From positions 1 through 64,000 of the forward strand of contig JAMFRU010000108.1 in assembly GCA_026224875.1 (NCBI GenBank): a DNA stretch of 64,000 nucleotides, read 5' to 3'. The notes beneath the pieces were generated by a model. It was not told where the DNA came from. It searched no databases and saw only the letters and a program-made list of their open reading frames with translations. The position numbers and the translations under genes are program-made. Origin of the DNA: Acidocella sp. (GTDB taxonomy: Bacteria; Pseudomonadota; Alphaproteobacteria; Acetobacterales; Acetobacteraceae). This document shows positions 8,228 to 17,095 of the stretch, one piece after another (the stretch's first letter is position 1; each line of letters opens with the position of its first letter).

Positions 8228-9246
8228 TTGCCCGGCTCCTTCTTCTCGTTATGTCCGCCAAATTCGAAACGCAGCGCGGAGAGCAGGCGGTTGGCATCAT
8301 CGTCCTCGCCGCGCGAGCTGAAGCGGGAGAACAAAGCGGCCGAGAGAACCGGGGCAGGGACGCTTTCCTCGATCGCGGCCTGCAAGGTCCAGCGGCCTTC
8401 ACCAGAATCAGAGACATTGCCTGAGAAATCCTTCAACTCCGGATTCTTACGCAAAGCACTGGCGGTAAGGTCCAGCAGCCAGGAGGCAACCACACTGCCG
8501 CGGCGCCATACTTCGGCCACCTGGGCTGTATCGATATCATATTGATAATGCTCGGGGTTGCGCAAAGGTGTGGTTTCCGCATCCGCCGTTTGTGTTTGTA
8601 AGCCGATATTCGCGTGGCGAAGAATATTGAACCCCTCGGCATAGGCTGCCATCATCCCATATTCGATGCCATTATGTACCATTTTTACGAAATGCCCGGC
8701 GCCGTTTGGCCCGCAATGCAAATAACCCTGCTCGGCACTGCTGGCTTTCCCCGCCGCCCCCGGGGTACGCTCAATCTCGCCAACGCCCGGCGCCAGCGAT
8801 TGAAAAATTGGATCGAGATGTTTCACCACTTCCGGCTCGCCGCCGATCATGTGGCAATAACCGCGCTCCAGCCCCCACACGCCGCCGCTCACGCCGACAT
8901 CGACATAATGGAGCCCTTGCTTCTTCAAGGCCTGGGCGCGGCGGATATCGTCGTGATAATGGGAGTTACCGCCATCGACGATGATATCGCCCTTCTCCAG
9001 CAGCGGTGTAAGCTCACCAAGCACGGCATCAACGGCGCCGGCCGGCAGCATCAACCAAACCAGCCGTGGCTTGGCTAACATTTTCAGGAATTCCGGCAGC
9101 TTGGTTGTGCCTTTGATGCCGTTTTTCTCCTGCGCCTCAACAGCCGCCTGATGCGTGTCGTAAACCAGACATTCATGGCCGGCTTTGGCAAGCCTCGTCA
9201 CCATATTCCCGCCCATCCGCCCTAGGCCGATCATTCCGAGTTGCAT
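8224..9246 (-). CDS. gnd: 6-phosphogluconate dehydrogenase, short (NAD-type) form
   Basis: A 340-residue decarboxylating dehydrogenase converting 6-phosphogluconate to ribulose-5-phosphate. It starts with the dinucleotide motif MIGLGRMGGNMVTRL. It then shows GGNSHYHDDIRRA and GVSGGVWGLERGYCHMIGG, followed by the GPNGAGHFVKMVHNGIEYG catalytic segment with the Lys and His-Asn pair. The length of about 300-340 is that of the short GndA/YqeC class, which generally prefers NAD+ over NADP+; cofactor use cannot be settled by eye. Its ATG shares one base with the tkt stop (TAATG), and its stop overlaps the zwf start. Confidence 0.95.
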   Translation of the reverse strand: MQLGMIGLGRMGGNMVTRLAKAGHECLVYDTHQAAVEAQEKNGIKGTTKLPEFLKMLAKPRLVWLMLPAGAVDAVLGELTPLLEKGDIIVDGGNSHYHDDIRRAQALKKQGLHYVDVGVSGGVWGLERGYCHMIGGEPEVVKHLDPIFQSLAPGVGEIERTPGAAGKASSAEQGYLHCGPNGAGHFVKMVHNGIEYGMMAAYAEGFNILRHANIGLQTQTADAETTPLRNPEHYQYDIDTAQVAEVWRRGSVVASWLLDLTASALRKNPELKDFSGNVSDSGEGRWTLQAAIEESVPAPVLSAALFSRFSSRGEDDDANRLLSALRFEFGGHNEKKEPGK

Positions 9247-11306
9247 TACTTTACGTCTCCTTGGCCTTGCATCGTTTGCTTTGCCGCTGCTACCACTTTT
9301 TCAACCGTAAAGCCGAAATGTTCGGCGACGACGGTAATGGGCGCGGAGAGGCCAAAACTATGCATGGCAATCACGACGCCCTTGCGTCCCACATAGCGGT
9401 CCCAGCCAATCGGCGAGCCCGCCTCCACACTTATACGCGCGTCTACCCCGGGTGGGAGGACGCTATCTTGATATACGGAATCCTGTTCGTCGAATAACTC
9501 CCAGGATGGCATTGAAACGACGCGCACCGCGATGTTTTCGCACAGCAGTTTTTCGCGGGCCTTCATGCACAAAGCCACCTCGCTGCCGGTGCCGATCAGA
9601 ATGACGGAAGGCTTACCATTTTCTGCATCCGCCAGCACATAAGCACCCTTCGCCAGCAATGCAGCGGCGCCGAACTTGCTGCGGTCCACGGTCGGTAGCG
9701 GTTGGCGCGAGCAGATCATCGCCACGGGCCGGTTTTTAAGCGTCAACGCGACGCGCCAAGCTTCGCTCATCTCATTCGCATCGGCCGGGCGGATAACCAC
9801 CATGCCGGGTATGGCGCGCAAGGAGAGTATTTGTTCCACCGGCTGGTGGGTCGGCCCATCCTCGCCCACGCCGATGGAATCATGCGTCCACACATGAATA
9901 ACCGGCAGCTCCATGATGGAAGAAAGCCGGATGGCGCCGCGCGCATAATCGGTGAAGACCAGAAACCCGGCGCCATAGGCACGCAAGCCCGACAGCGCCA
10001 TGCCGTTTACCGCGGCCACCATCGCATGTTCACGAATCCCAAAATGGCAGTTGCGGCCATGATAATCGCCAACCGGACCCGGGACCTCGAAACTCCCTGC
10101 GCCCTCGAAAGTGAGGTTGGTTTTGGTACTGGGTGAGAGGTCGGCAGCGCCGCCGATCAACCAGGGAATGCGCTGCGCCAGAGCATTCAGCACCTTGCCG
10201 GAGGATTCGCGCGTGGCGAGTCCTTTTGCATCGGCCGGGAATTCCGGCAGAGCAGCTTCCCATCCCTCAGGCAGCGTGCCGGCATGAATGGCGTCAACTT
10301 GGGCCCCCAGTTCGGGATATTCCGCGCGATAACGGGTGAGAAGTTCTTCCCATTTCGCCCGTGCCGTGGCACCGCGCGCGCCTATACCTTCGGCAAAATA
10401 CTTCGGCACCGCCTCGGGTATCACAAAATCCTTATCCGGCGGGAAACCGAAAAATTCCTTGGCAAGCTTTACCTCTTCCTTGCCCAATGGTTCGCCATGT
10501 GCTTTGGGGCTGCCCTGTAAATGCGGCGCGCCATAGCCGATGGTGCTGTGAACCAAAATCAGCGTAGGCCGGCCGGTATTTTTGAGAAAAAACTGATAGG
10601 CGCGATCGAGCAAGGTCAGATCATTGGCATCCGCCACGGTGGTGACGTTCCAGCCATAGGCCAGAAAACGCGCTGCAACATCCTCGGAAAATGCAATATC
10701 GGTATGGCCCTCGATGGTCACCCGGTTGCTGTCGTAAATCCAGCAAAGATTGGAGAGTTCCAAATGCGCCGCGAGCGATGCGGCCTCGCTGCTGATGCCC
10801 TCCATCATATCGCCATCGCCGCACAGCGCATAAACATTGTAGTCGAACAAAGTGAAATCCGGGCGGTTATAGGTGGCACCGAGGTATTTCGCGGCCATTG
10901 CTATGCCGACACTATTGGCTAGACCCTGACCCAGCGGGCCTGTGGTCGCTTCGACGCCCGGTGTGATGCGATATTCTGGATGGCCCGGGCAGCGGCTCCC
11001 CGCTTGGCGAAAATTCTTAAGATCATCGAGCGTGACAGCGGGTCCGTCCTTGTCCCTCACACCGGCAAGATGCAGTAGCGAATACAGTAGCAGCGAGGCG
11101 TGCCCGACTGAAAGCACAAAACGGTCGCGGTTCATCCAATCCGGTGCGGCCGGATCGTAACGCATATATCGTTGCCACAAGGTATAGGCTGTCGGCGCTG
11201 CGCCCATCGGCGTACCAGGGTGGCCGGAGTTGGCTTTCTGCACCGCATCCGCGGCCAGCAGGCGAATGGTGTTGATGGCCAACTGGTCAACATCTGTATC
11301 GGACAT
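9246..11306 (-). CDS. tkt: Transketolase
   Basis: A 686-residue thiamine-diphosphate enzyme moving two-carbon units between pentose and hexose phosphates. Motifs: NSGHPGTPMGAAPTAYTLW (cofactor-contacting His), the GDGDMMEGISSEAASLA ThDP/Mg site, GGAADLSPSTKTNL, and the pyrimidine-binding THDSIGVGEDGPTHQPVEQ. Length and motif order match bacterial transketolase. An AGGAG site lies 6-10 nt upstream of the ATG. It sits 27 bp after glk and is translationally coupled to gnd. Confidence 0.97.
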   Translation of the reverse strand: MSDTDVDQLAINTIRLLAADAVQKANSGHPGTPMGAAPTAYTLWQRYMRYDPAAPDWMNRDRFVLSVGHASLLLYSLLHLAGVRDKDGPAVTLDDLKNFRQAGSRCPGHPEYRITPGVEATTGPLGQGLANSVGIAMAAKYLGATYNRPDFTLFDYNVYALCGDGDMMEGISSEAASLAAHLELSNLCWIYDSNRVTIEGHTDIAFSEDVAARFLAYGWNVTTVADANDLTLLDRAYQFFLKNTGRPTLILVHSTIGYGAPHLQGSPKAHGEPLGKEEVKLAKEFFGFPPDKDFVIPEAVPKYFAEGIGARGATARAKWEELLTRYRAEYPELGAQVDAIHAGTLPEGWEAALPEFPADAKGLATRESSGKVLNALAQRIPWLIGGAADLSPSTKTNLTFEGAGSFEVPGPVGDYHGRNCHFGIREHAMVAAVNGMALSGLRAYGAGFLVFTDYARGAIRLSSIMELPVIHVWTHDSIGVGEDGPTHQPVEQILSLRAIPGMVVIRPADANEMSEAWRVALTLKNRPVAMICSRQPLPTVDRSKFGAAALLAKGAYVLADAENGKPSVILIGTGSEVALCMKAREKLLCENIAVRVVSMPSWELFDEQDSVYQDSVLPPGVDARISVEAGSPIGWDRYVGRKGVVIAMHSFGLSAPITVVAEHFGFTVEKVVAAAKQTMQGQGDVK

Positions 11307-11333
11307 GGAAAACTCCTGTCTTATGGCGTAAGA

Positions 11334-12362
11334 TTAAGACCGCCTGACGGCCGGGCTTGCCGCATGCTCAAGCCCAGCAATGGCGGCCCCGAGCAACGCT
11401 GCGTTAATCATGATAACATGCACAGGCACGTTACCGAGCAATTTTGCAAAGCGCCCTTTATCGGTGAAGGCGCGCATGAAGCCGCCACTCAGCAATTGCG
11501 GGATCATCCGCGGTGCTATTCCACCGCCGATGTATAGCCCGCCCGTGGCCAGTATTTTCAGTGCGAGGTTGCCTGCCTCAGCACCCCATACATCGAGCAC
11601 GATGCGCAAGGTTGCCGCTGCCAGCGGGTTATGCTCGCCTTTGGTGAGTGCGGCTTCGACGATGAGCGGCGTGCGGTCGTGCGCTGCCTGCAATTGCACG
11701 GCGAAACCTTCGCTCTCGGAGGCAGGGTCGAGCGAGCGCAGATAATCGTAAACATTCGGCAGGCCGGAGCCGGCACAGACACGCTCGTAAGATGCGTGGC
11801 CAAAACGATCTGTTAAAAAACCCCAAAGCCCGGCTTGCACATGGTTGGCCGGCGCGAAATCCGCATGGCCACCTTCGGAGGGGCAAGCGACGTAGCCGCT
11901 GCCGTTCCACACCAGAAAAGCCTCGCCCAACCCCGTGCCTGGCGCCATGATGGCGATGGCGGCGTTCTCCGTCTTTTCGCCTTCATTGATCACGGCCAAA
12001 TCCTCGGGCAGCAAATGCGGCACGGCATGCGCGATGGCCTGCAAATCGTTCAGAAGATGCACGCTCTGCAGCTTTAAATTTTTGCACAGCGTGGCCTCTT
12101 CTAAATCCCAGGGCAGATTGGTCAACTGCGCTCGGCCCGCAATCACCGGCCCCGGCACATCGAAACAGGCTGATGTCACCTGCGCGTTATTCGCCGCCAG
12201 AAATGCCTCGACGATAGGCTCCAGCCCGCTGAAATCACCGCTGCGAACTTCGTGCTCGGCAATAAATTTCCGCGCCCCCTGTTTTTCCGACACCAACGCC
12301 AATCGCGTGGTGGTGCCGCCGATATCGCCCGCAATCAACATCGTGCCGTGGTCCCGTGCCAT
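11334..12362 (-). CDS. glk: Glucokinase
   Basis: A 342-residue ATP-dependent glucokinase (Glk family) making glucose-6-phosphate for the zwf branch. It shows the phosphate-binding LIAGDIGGTTTRLALV at the N-terminus, the proteobacterial glucokinase signature LLNDLQAIAHAVPHL, APGTGLGEAFL, and EGGHADFAPAN with the sugar-contacting EGGH. The start is uncertain: ATGs at 12362 and 12341 are both possible and a TTG at 12374 also opens the frame. 12362 is given because it follows the stop of a small upstream ORF by 8 nt; 12341 gives MLIAGDIGG directly. It is first among the enzyme genes of the pentose phosphate operon. Confidence 0.93.
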   Translation of the reverse strand: MARDHGTMLIAGDIGGTTTRLALVSEKQGARKFIAEHEVRSGDFSGLEPIVEAFLAANNAQVTSACFDVPGPVIAGRAQLTNLPWDLEEATLCKNLKLQSVHLLNDLQAIAHAVPHLLPEDLAVINEGEKTENAAIAIMAPGTGLGEAFLVWNGSGYVACPSEGGHADFAPANHVQAGLWGFLTDRFGHASYERVCAGSGLPNVYDYLRSLDPASESEGFAVQLQAAHDRTPLIVEAALTKGEHNPLAAATLRIVLDVWGAEAGNLALKILATGGLYIGGGIAPRMIPQLLSGGFMRAFTDKGRFAKLLGNVPVHVIMINAALLGAAIAGLEHAASPAVRRS

Positions 12363-12370
12363 ATGAGCAT

Positions 12371-12481
12371 TCAACGGCCGGTCTTGAAGCGTACGCGGGC
12401 AGGCACGTGGTGATTTGCCGCCAGATTGCCCAATGCCAGGCTCATGAAAATCATGCCTGTTAAAAACACGGCGATAAACAT
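12371..12481 (-). CDS. Possible 36-residue membrane peptide upstream of glk
   Basis: A short frame reads MFIAVFLTGMIFMSLALGNL, then AANHHVPARVRFKTGR and TGA at 12371-12373. It has a good GAGGGG purine tract 9 nt before the ATG, one hydrophobic helix and a basic tail, as expected of an inner-membrane microprotein. It ends 8 nt before the likely glk start, so it could be the first gene of the operon or a translated leader. No family recognised. Without conservation data it could also be chance. Confidence 0.4.
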   Translation of the reverse strand: MFIAVFLTGMIFMSLALGNLAANHHVPARVRFKTGR

Positions 12482-12608
12482 CGTTCCATTCCCCTCTGAT
12501 TTAATATTTGTAACCTCCAAGAAAGTTACTTCGGCGTTAGGCGGTGCATATTTCTATATCTGGACAATAGGTGGTCTTTCGTCGCCTGGTCTGCAATGGG
12601 GTATGTGT

Positions 12609-13121
12609 ATGGTCGTGGCAGGTGAACTAAACAACAATAATGCCAGTGCGGCATCCAGCAAGCGCATGCTGCGCCTCGGAATCGCGGCAGACCATGGCGG
12701 GTTTGCGCTCAAAGTTGAAATTATGCGCTTGTTGCTGAGCGCAGGTTATGAGGTTGAGGATTTCGGCGCGTTCCAGATGGATTTCGACGATGATTATCCG
12801 GATTTCACCATACCTTTGGCTCAAGCCGTTGCCGATGGCAGAGTAGAACGCGGCATTGCGGTGTGCGGCAGCGGCGTTGGTGCCTCTGTTGCCGCCAATA
12901 AAATTCCCGGCGTCCGCGCTGGGCTGGTCCATGATTCCTTCTCAGCCCACCAAGGCGTTGAGGATGACGATATGAACGTGTTGTGTCTGGGTGCCAGGGT
13001 AACCGGCCCGGCGCTTGCCCTCGAACTCGTCGATATCTTTCTATCCGCCAATTTCAGCGGGGCGGAACGTCATCAGCGCCGGCTGGCAAAACTACACGCT
13101 GTTGAGGCTGCGTATCGCTAG
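12609..13121 (+). CDS. rpiB: Ribose-5-phosphate isomerase B
   Basis: A 170-residue RpiB/LacAB-family isomerase interconverting ribose-5-phosphate and ribulose-5-phosphate. Visible: IAADHGGFALK (substrate phosphate and Asp-His), the catalytic Cys in GIAVCGSGVGASVAANK, RAGLVHDSFSA and DDMNVLCLGARV. An ATG at 12609 preceded by GGGG at 12598-12601 was chosen; ATGs at 12603 and 12666 are alternatives, the last beginning just before the conserved core. The N-terminal extension is rich in Asn and Ala. The 3' end overlaps the convergent GH15 gene by 68 bp. It completes the pentose phosphate set with zwf, gnd and tkt. Confidence 0.93.
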   Translation: MVVAGELNNNNASAASSKRMLRLGIAADHGGFALKVEIMRLLLSAGYEVEDFGAFQMDFDDDYPDFTIPLAQAVADGRVERGIAVCGSGVGASVAANKIPGVRAGLVHDSFSAHQGVEDDDMNVLCLGARVTGPALALELVDIFLSANFSGAERHQRRLAKLHAVEAAYR

Positions 13122-14907
13122 CCTGTCCCCGCTGAATGGAGGGGCCTGAAGCGCGGCTCAAATTCAGCGCTGTGTTGATGAGGCAAAGATGCGAAAACGC
13201 CTGCGGAAAATTGCCTACCTGACGCTTTAAATGCGGCTCGTACTCTTCAGAAAGCAGGCCAACATCATTACAAAGCCCTGCAAGTCTTTCGAACAATGCA
13301 CGCGCCTCATCGGTCCTGCCCTGAAAGACATAATTATCCGCCAGCCAGAAGCTGCAGGCCAGAAACACACCTTCCGAGCCCGGCAGCCCATCGCCGGCCT
13401 GCTGATTATGATAGCGCTTCACAAATCCATCCACGAGCAGACTTTTCTCAATAGCCGCAACTGTACCGATCATTCTTGGATCATCGGCTGGCAGAAATCC
13501 AAGCGTCGGGATCATCAAAAGTGACGCATCCAAATTTTTGGTTCCGAACACCTGAACAAACGAGCCAAGCTCCGTGTCATAGCCCTGGACACACACCAGC
13601 GCGTGCATTTCAGTGCGCAATGCACGCCACTCATCGAGCGGCGCCGGCAGGTCAAACTCTTCGGCGGAGCGGATGGCGCGGTCCACGGCAACCCATGCCA
13701 TTATTTTAGAATGAGTAAACTGCTTGCGCCCGCCACGCTGTTCCCAAATCCCATCATCCGGTTCGCGCCAGATATTCTGCAGATGAGTGACAAGTGCGCA
13801 TTCCAACCCCCATGCCGTGTCATCCGCTGGGATGCCCTTGGTGCGCGCATAATAGAGCGCATCGAGAATCTCGCCGAACACATCGAGCTGCACCTGGCCG
13901 GCCGCGGCATTGCCAATGCGCACGGGGACGGAATTCTCGTAGCCAGGCAGCCATGGCACGGTCCATTCGTCGAGTTGCCGCTCACCGGCAATCCCGTACA
14001 TAATCTGTAATTGGTCCGGGCTGCCAGCTGCGGCGCGTATGAGCCATTGCCGCCAGGAAATCGCTTCATCGACGAAATCACACTCCAGCAAGGCATAGAG
14101 TGTCAACGTTGCATCGCGCAGCCAGCAGAAGCGGTAATCCCAGTTGCGCGGGCCGCCGATCTGTTCGGGCAGGGAGGTGGTCACGGCGGCGACAATCCCG
14201 CCGGTTTCAAAATGTGTCAGTGCCTTCAGCGTGATCAGCGAGCGGGTTATAATGTTAGTGTATTCGCCGGCACCCTGGAACCGTCCGACCCAATGGCGCC
14301 AGCGGTTTTCCAATGCATCCAGCTCATCGCTTATGTCTAATGGTGGTGTCAAAGCGCGGTAGGAGAGAGACCAGCTCAGTGCGATATCGATCTCCTGACC
14401 TTCGGTAATTTCAAAATCTGCACTGGTCCGCAGATTATGATCATCGACATCCAGCGTTGTCTGCAGCATAAGCCGGTCAGGCCCCGCAACGAATTCTATA
14501 CGTCCATCACCTGTCCGTGAAACCCAAGGCACGGCGGAACCGTAGTTAAACCGCACAACAAGATCCAGCCTCATGGCGACGGTACCGTGTACCCCTTGTA
14601 CACGCCTGATCAAATTACAATTGCCATCAGCGCGTGTCATGAAGTCGATCAACTTCACGGCGCCGGTCTCTGTTTCAAATAATGTTTCCAGAATCAACGT
14701 GTGATGACGGTAGGTGCGAGAAACGCGTGCATCCTCCACCGGGCTAAGCATGAAATGCCCGTGCTCCTCATCGCCGAGCAAGGCTGCAAAACAGGCCGGA
14801 CTATCAAAACGCGGCAGGCAAAGCCAATCGATGGTGCCATTCAGCCCCACCAAAGCCGCGGTCTCACAATTGCCGATGATCGCGTAATCCTCAATCAGTG
14901 TGGGCAT
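13054..14907 (-). CDS. GH15 glycoside hydrolase (glucoamylase or trehalase type)
   Basis: A 617-residue cytosolic protein with no signal peptide. It has an N-terminal beta-sandwich (YAIIGNCETAALVGLNGTID, CLPRFDSP) and an (alpha/alpha)6 barrel with NWDYRFCWLRDATLTLYALL. Two candidate catalytic glutamates are E389 in GIWEQRGG and E512 in PGSEGVFLACSFW. GH15 enzymes of this architecture include glucoamylase, glucodextranase and actinobacterial trehalase. The gene lies between the glk/pentose block and the trehalose operon, so release of glucose from trehalose or malto-oligosaccharide is plausible. It starts 6 nt after the stop of the 130-residue gene upstream. Its last 23 codons overlap the 3' end of rpiB on the other strand. 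Confidence 0.88.
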   Translation of the reverse strand: MPTLIEDYAIIGNCETAALVGLNGTIDWLCLPRFDSPACFAALLGDEEHGHFMLSPVEDARVSRTYRHHTLILETLFETETGAVKLIDFMTRADGNCNLIRRVQGVHGTVAMRLDLVVRFNYGSAVPWVSRTGDGRIEFVAGPDRLMLQTTLDVDDHNLRTSADFEITEGQEIDIALSWSLSYRALTPPLDISDELDALENRWRHWVGRFQGAGEYTNIITRSLITLKALTHFETGGIVAAVTTSLPEQIGGPRNWDYRFCWLRDATLTLYALLECDFVDEAISWRQWLIRAAAGSPDQLQIMYGIAGERQLDEWTVPWLPGYENSVPVRIGNAAAGQVQLDVFGEILDALYYARTKGIPADDTAWGLECALVTHLQNIWREPDDGIWEQRGGRKQFTHSKIMAWVAVDRAIRSAEEFDLPAPLDEWRALRTEMHALVCVQGYDTELGSFVQVFGTKNLDASLLMIPTLGFLPADDPRMIGTVAAIEKSLLVDGFVKRYHNQQAGDGLPGSEGVFLACSFWLADNYVFQGRTDEARALFERLAGLCNDVGLLSEEYEPHLKRQVGNFPQAFSHLCLINTALNLSRASGPSIQRGQASDTQPQQRVVLPAGADDVPPR

Positions 14908-14913
14908 TGTGGA

Positions 14914-15306
14914 TTATTCTGCGCCGTTCCGTGTTGTGCCGGTATGGTTCGTCGCATCACTCGCCGGAAAACTATCCTCACCGGCCCGGTCAAGTTGTTC
15001 CTGCACCGATGATTCGAAGTGAATAACGACATCAGTGACTTCAGCGGGATGTGCCGCCAGCACCGTCCGGGCGGCATCATTCCACATCGCGAGTTTCACC
15101 AACTGCCCTGCCTCTTCTTCTATTTCGCCGGGATCGCTGGGGATCGCTGGTTCAATGATCTCCAGACCATCTGCGTCCAGAAAGAATGTGTGCTCGCCGA
15201 ATATCTGGTGCAATTCGGCGGCCTTGGGATGGGTCTCTGGCACGACGACGGTGCGCGACACCAGCTGGTCCAGTGTTTGTTGGATGCGTACGGGTGAAAG
15301 TTTCAT
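14914..15306 (-). CDS. Small conserved-looking protein upstream of the GH15 gene
   Basis: A 130-residue acidic protein beginning MKLSPVRIQQTLDQLVSRTV. ATG at 15306 is chosen because of GAGGAG just upstream; an earlier in-frame start lacks support. It contains VVPETHPKAAELHQIFGEHT and LDADGLEIIEP, then a segment of alternating charge. The C-terminus carries AGEDSFPASDATNHT, a motif shared with the DUF2934 protein at 20060. No known function. It sits 6 nt before the GH15 enzyme in the same operon, so a role in carbohydrate or stress metabolism is inferred from position only. Confidence 0.65.
   Translation of the reverse strand: MKLSPVRIQQTLDQLVSRTVVVPETHPKAAELHQIFGEHTFFLDADGLEIIEPAIPSDPGEIEEEAGQLVKLAMWNDAARTVLAAHPAEVTDVVIHFESSVQEQLDRAGEDSFPASDATNHTGTTRNGAE
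14956..14985 (-). repeat. Copy 1 of a 30-bp sequence encoding the AGEDSFPASD motif
   Basis: Read on the minus strand, this stretch matches 20225-20254 on the plus strand at 28 of 30 positions. Both copies are in the same reading frame and encode AGEDSFPASD at the C-terminus of otherwise unrelated small proteins. The identity extends to synonymous positions. Confidence 0.7.
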
Positions 15307-15580
15307 TTCGTACTGCTCCTCATGCAAAAAGAGGGAAATATAATATTGTAAAGCTGCACGTACGGCTGAAGTCTCCGCCGCGTTGGCCACTGATATTAGC
15401 ACTGCCAGTGTGATTGCAAACCCCTAAGCCAAATAATGTAAGATTATGAGTTTGACCATCTGGACGATCCAGTGCATGCGGTGGATCGCGTAAAATTTAT
15501 GACAAAAAGAACATCCGCCGGCCAGGGTGCTGTAGCGTAGGTTTGCTAGCAGTGTAGGCCACCTCGCGGGAGTTCAGCGC

Positions 15581-16993
15581 ATAGAGCCCATCACCACCGA
15601 TATTCCTGCACGACTGGACAGATTGGGCTGGAGCCGATTTCACGCATTGCTGCTGGCCGGACTTGGCACGAGCTGGATGCTCGATGGTCTGGAGGTCACC
15701 ATCATCGGCGCCATGGGCGCGGTGCTGGCCAGCCCGCATACTCTTGGACTCACGCCAGGGCAGGTGGGGGCAATCGGTTCATTCTATATAAGCGGTGCCG
15801 TCATCGGCGCGCTGGAGTTTGGCTGGCTTACCGACCGCTACGGCCGCCGGCGCATGTTTTTTCTCACCCTTGGCTTTTATCTGGCGGGGGTCATGCTGAG
15901 TGCCTTCGCCTGGAACTTCTGGTCGCTCGGCGCCTTTCGCCTGCTCACGGGGCTGGGCATTGGTGGCGAGTACGCAGCGGTGAATTCCGCAGTGGACGAA
16001 TTGATGCCGGCACGGCTGCGCGGACGGATCTCCTTGGCGGTGAACGGCACCTATTGGCTGGGCGCGGCACTGGGCGCCGGGGCGACGCTGCTGCTTCTCA
16101 ACCCTGCATTGTTCCCCGTGCGTTTGGGCTGGCGCCTGGGGTTTGGCCTGGGCGCCATCCTGGGCAGCGCCGTGTTATTACTGCGCAATTTTATTCCCGA
16201 AAGTCCGCGCTGGCTGGTAACCCACGGGCAGGCGGGAGCGGCTGAAGCCGCCATGCGAGAGATTGAAACGCGGGCAGACGCGGCGGCGCTGGTGGCGGAG
16301 AAAAAACTCACCTTGCAGCCGCGAAGAAATTTCGGCTTAGCCCTCATATTTCGTGTGTTGCTGCAAAAATACCGGGCCCGAGCTGTGCTTGTCTTTACAC
16401 TGATGGCGGCCCAGGCGTTTCTTTACAATGCGCTGTTCTTCACCTACGCGTTGATGCTCACGCGGTTCTATCACGTACCTGCGGGCCGATCTGGTTTGTA
16501 TCTGTTGACGCTGGCCGCAGGGAATTTTTTAGGACCACTGCTTCTGGGGCCATTATTCGACACCATCGGGCGGCGAAAGATGTTGACGGCAACTTATGGC
16601 CTGTCTGGATTGTTACTGGCCGGGACGGGGTATTTATTCCTGCACGGTGTGTTCAACGCGGCCACGCAAACCTTCGCCTGGTCGGCCATCTTTTTCACCG
16701 CCTCCGCCGGAGCAAGTGCCGCCTACCTTACCGCCAGCGAGGTGTTTCCGCTGGAGATGCGGGCGCTGGCCATTGCCTTGTTCTACGCCGTTGGAACGGC
16801 GGCCGGCGGTGTGCTGGCTCCGCTGCTCTTCGGCCGGCTGATTGGCAATGGCACACCTGCGGCGATTTGCGGTGGCTATGTATTTGGCGGCGGACTGATG
16901 GCGGCGGCAGCATTTGTGGCGGCGTGGCTGGGGGTGGATGCAGAGCAAAAATCTCTTGAGGACATCTCAGCTCCACTATCAGCGGTTGAGTAG
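15581..16993 (+). CDS. MFS metabolite transporter (sugar porter/AAHS-like)
   Basis: A 12-helix major facilitator permease of about 456-470 residues. The motifs DRYGRRRMFF (loop 2-3) and DTIGRRKML (loop 8-9) are textbook MFS; GLGIGGEYAAVNSAVDELMP and FIPESPRWL place it in the sugar/aromatic-acid porter group. The first accepted start codon is TTG at 15623. However, the family's N-terminal IPARLDRL lies upstream of it (15602-15625), and a GGGAG site is placed for an ATA codon at 15581. The frame is closed by TAG at 15533. The true start is therefore either the non-standard ATA or a start mutated from ATG. The substrate is unknown. Confidence 0.8.
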   Translation: MEPITTDIPARLDRLGWSRFHALLLAGLGTSWMLDGLEVTIIGAMGAVLASPHTLGLTPGQVGAIGSFYISGAVIGALEFGWLTDRYGRRRMFFLTLGFYLAGVMLSAFAWNFWSLGAFRLLTGLGIGGEYAAVNSAVDELMPARLRGRISLAVNGTYWLGAALGAGATLLLLNPALFPVRLGWRLGFGLGAILGSAVLLLRNFIPESPRWLVTHGQAGAAEAAMREIETRADAAALVAEKKLTLQPRRNFGLALIFRVLLQKYRARAVLVFTLMAAQAFLYNALFFTYALMLTRFYHVPAGRSGLYLLTLAAGNFLGPLLLGPLFDTIGRRKMLTATYGLSGLLLAGTGYLFLHGVFNAATQTFAWSAIFFTASAGASAAYLTASEVFPLEMRALAIALFYAVGTAAGGVLAPLLFGRLIGNGTPAAICGGYVFGGGLMAAAAFVAAWLGVDAEQKSLEDISAPLSAVE

Positions 16994-17095
16994 GGCATTC
17001 ATTACCGATTATCAAATTCCCCGCCATGCGGAACGTATTTTAATCCGGCGTGTGCCGCTTAAATAGAATAAAGAACTTCAACTAGGTGGAAACCA

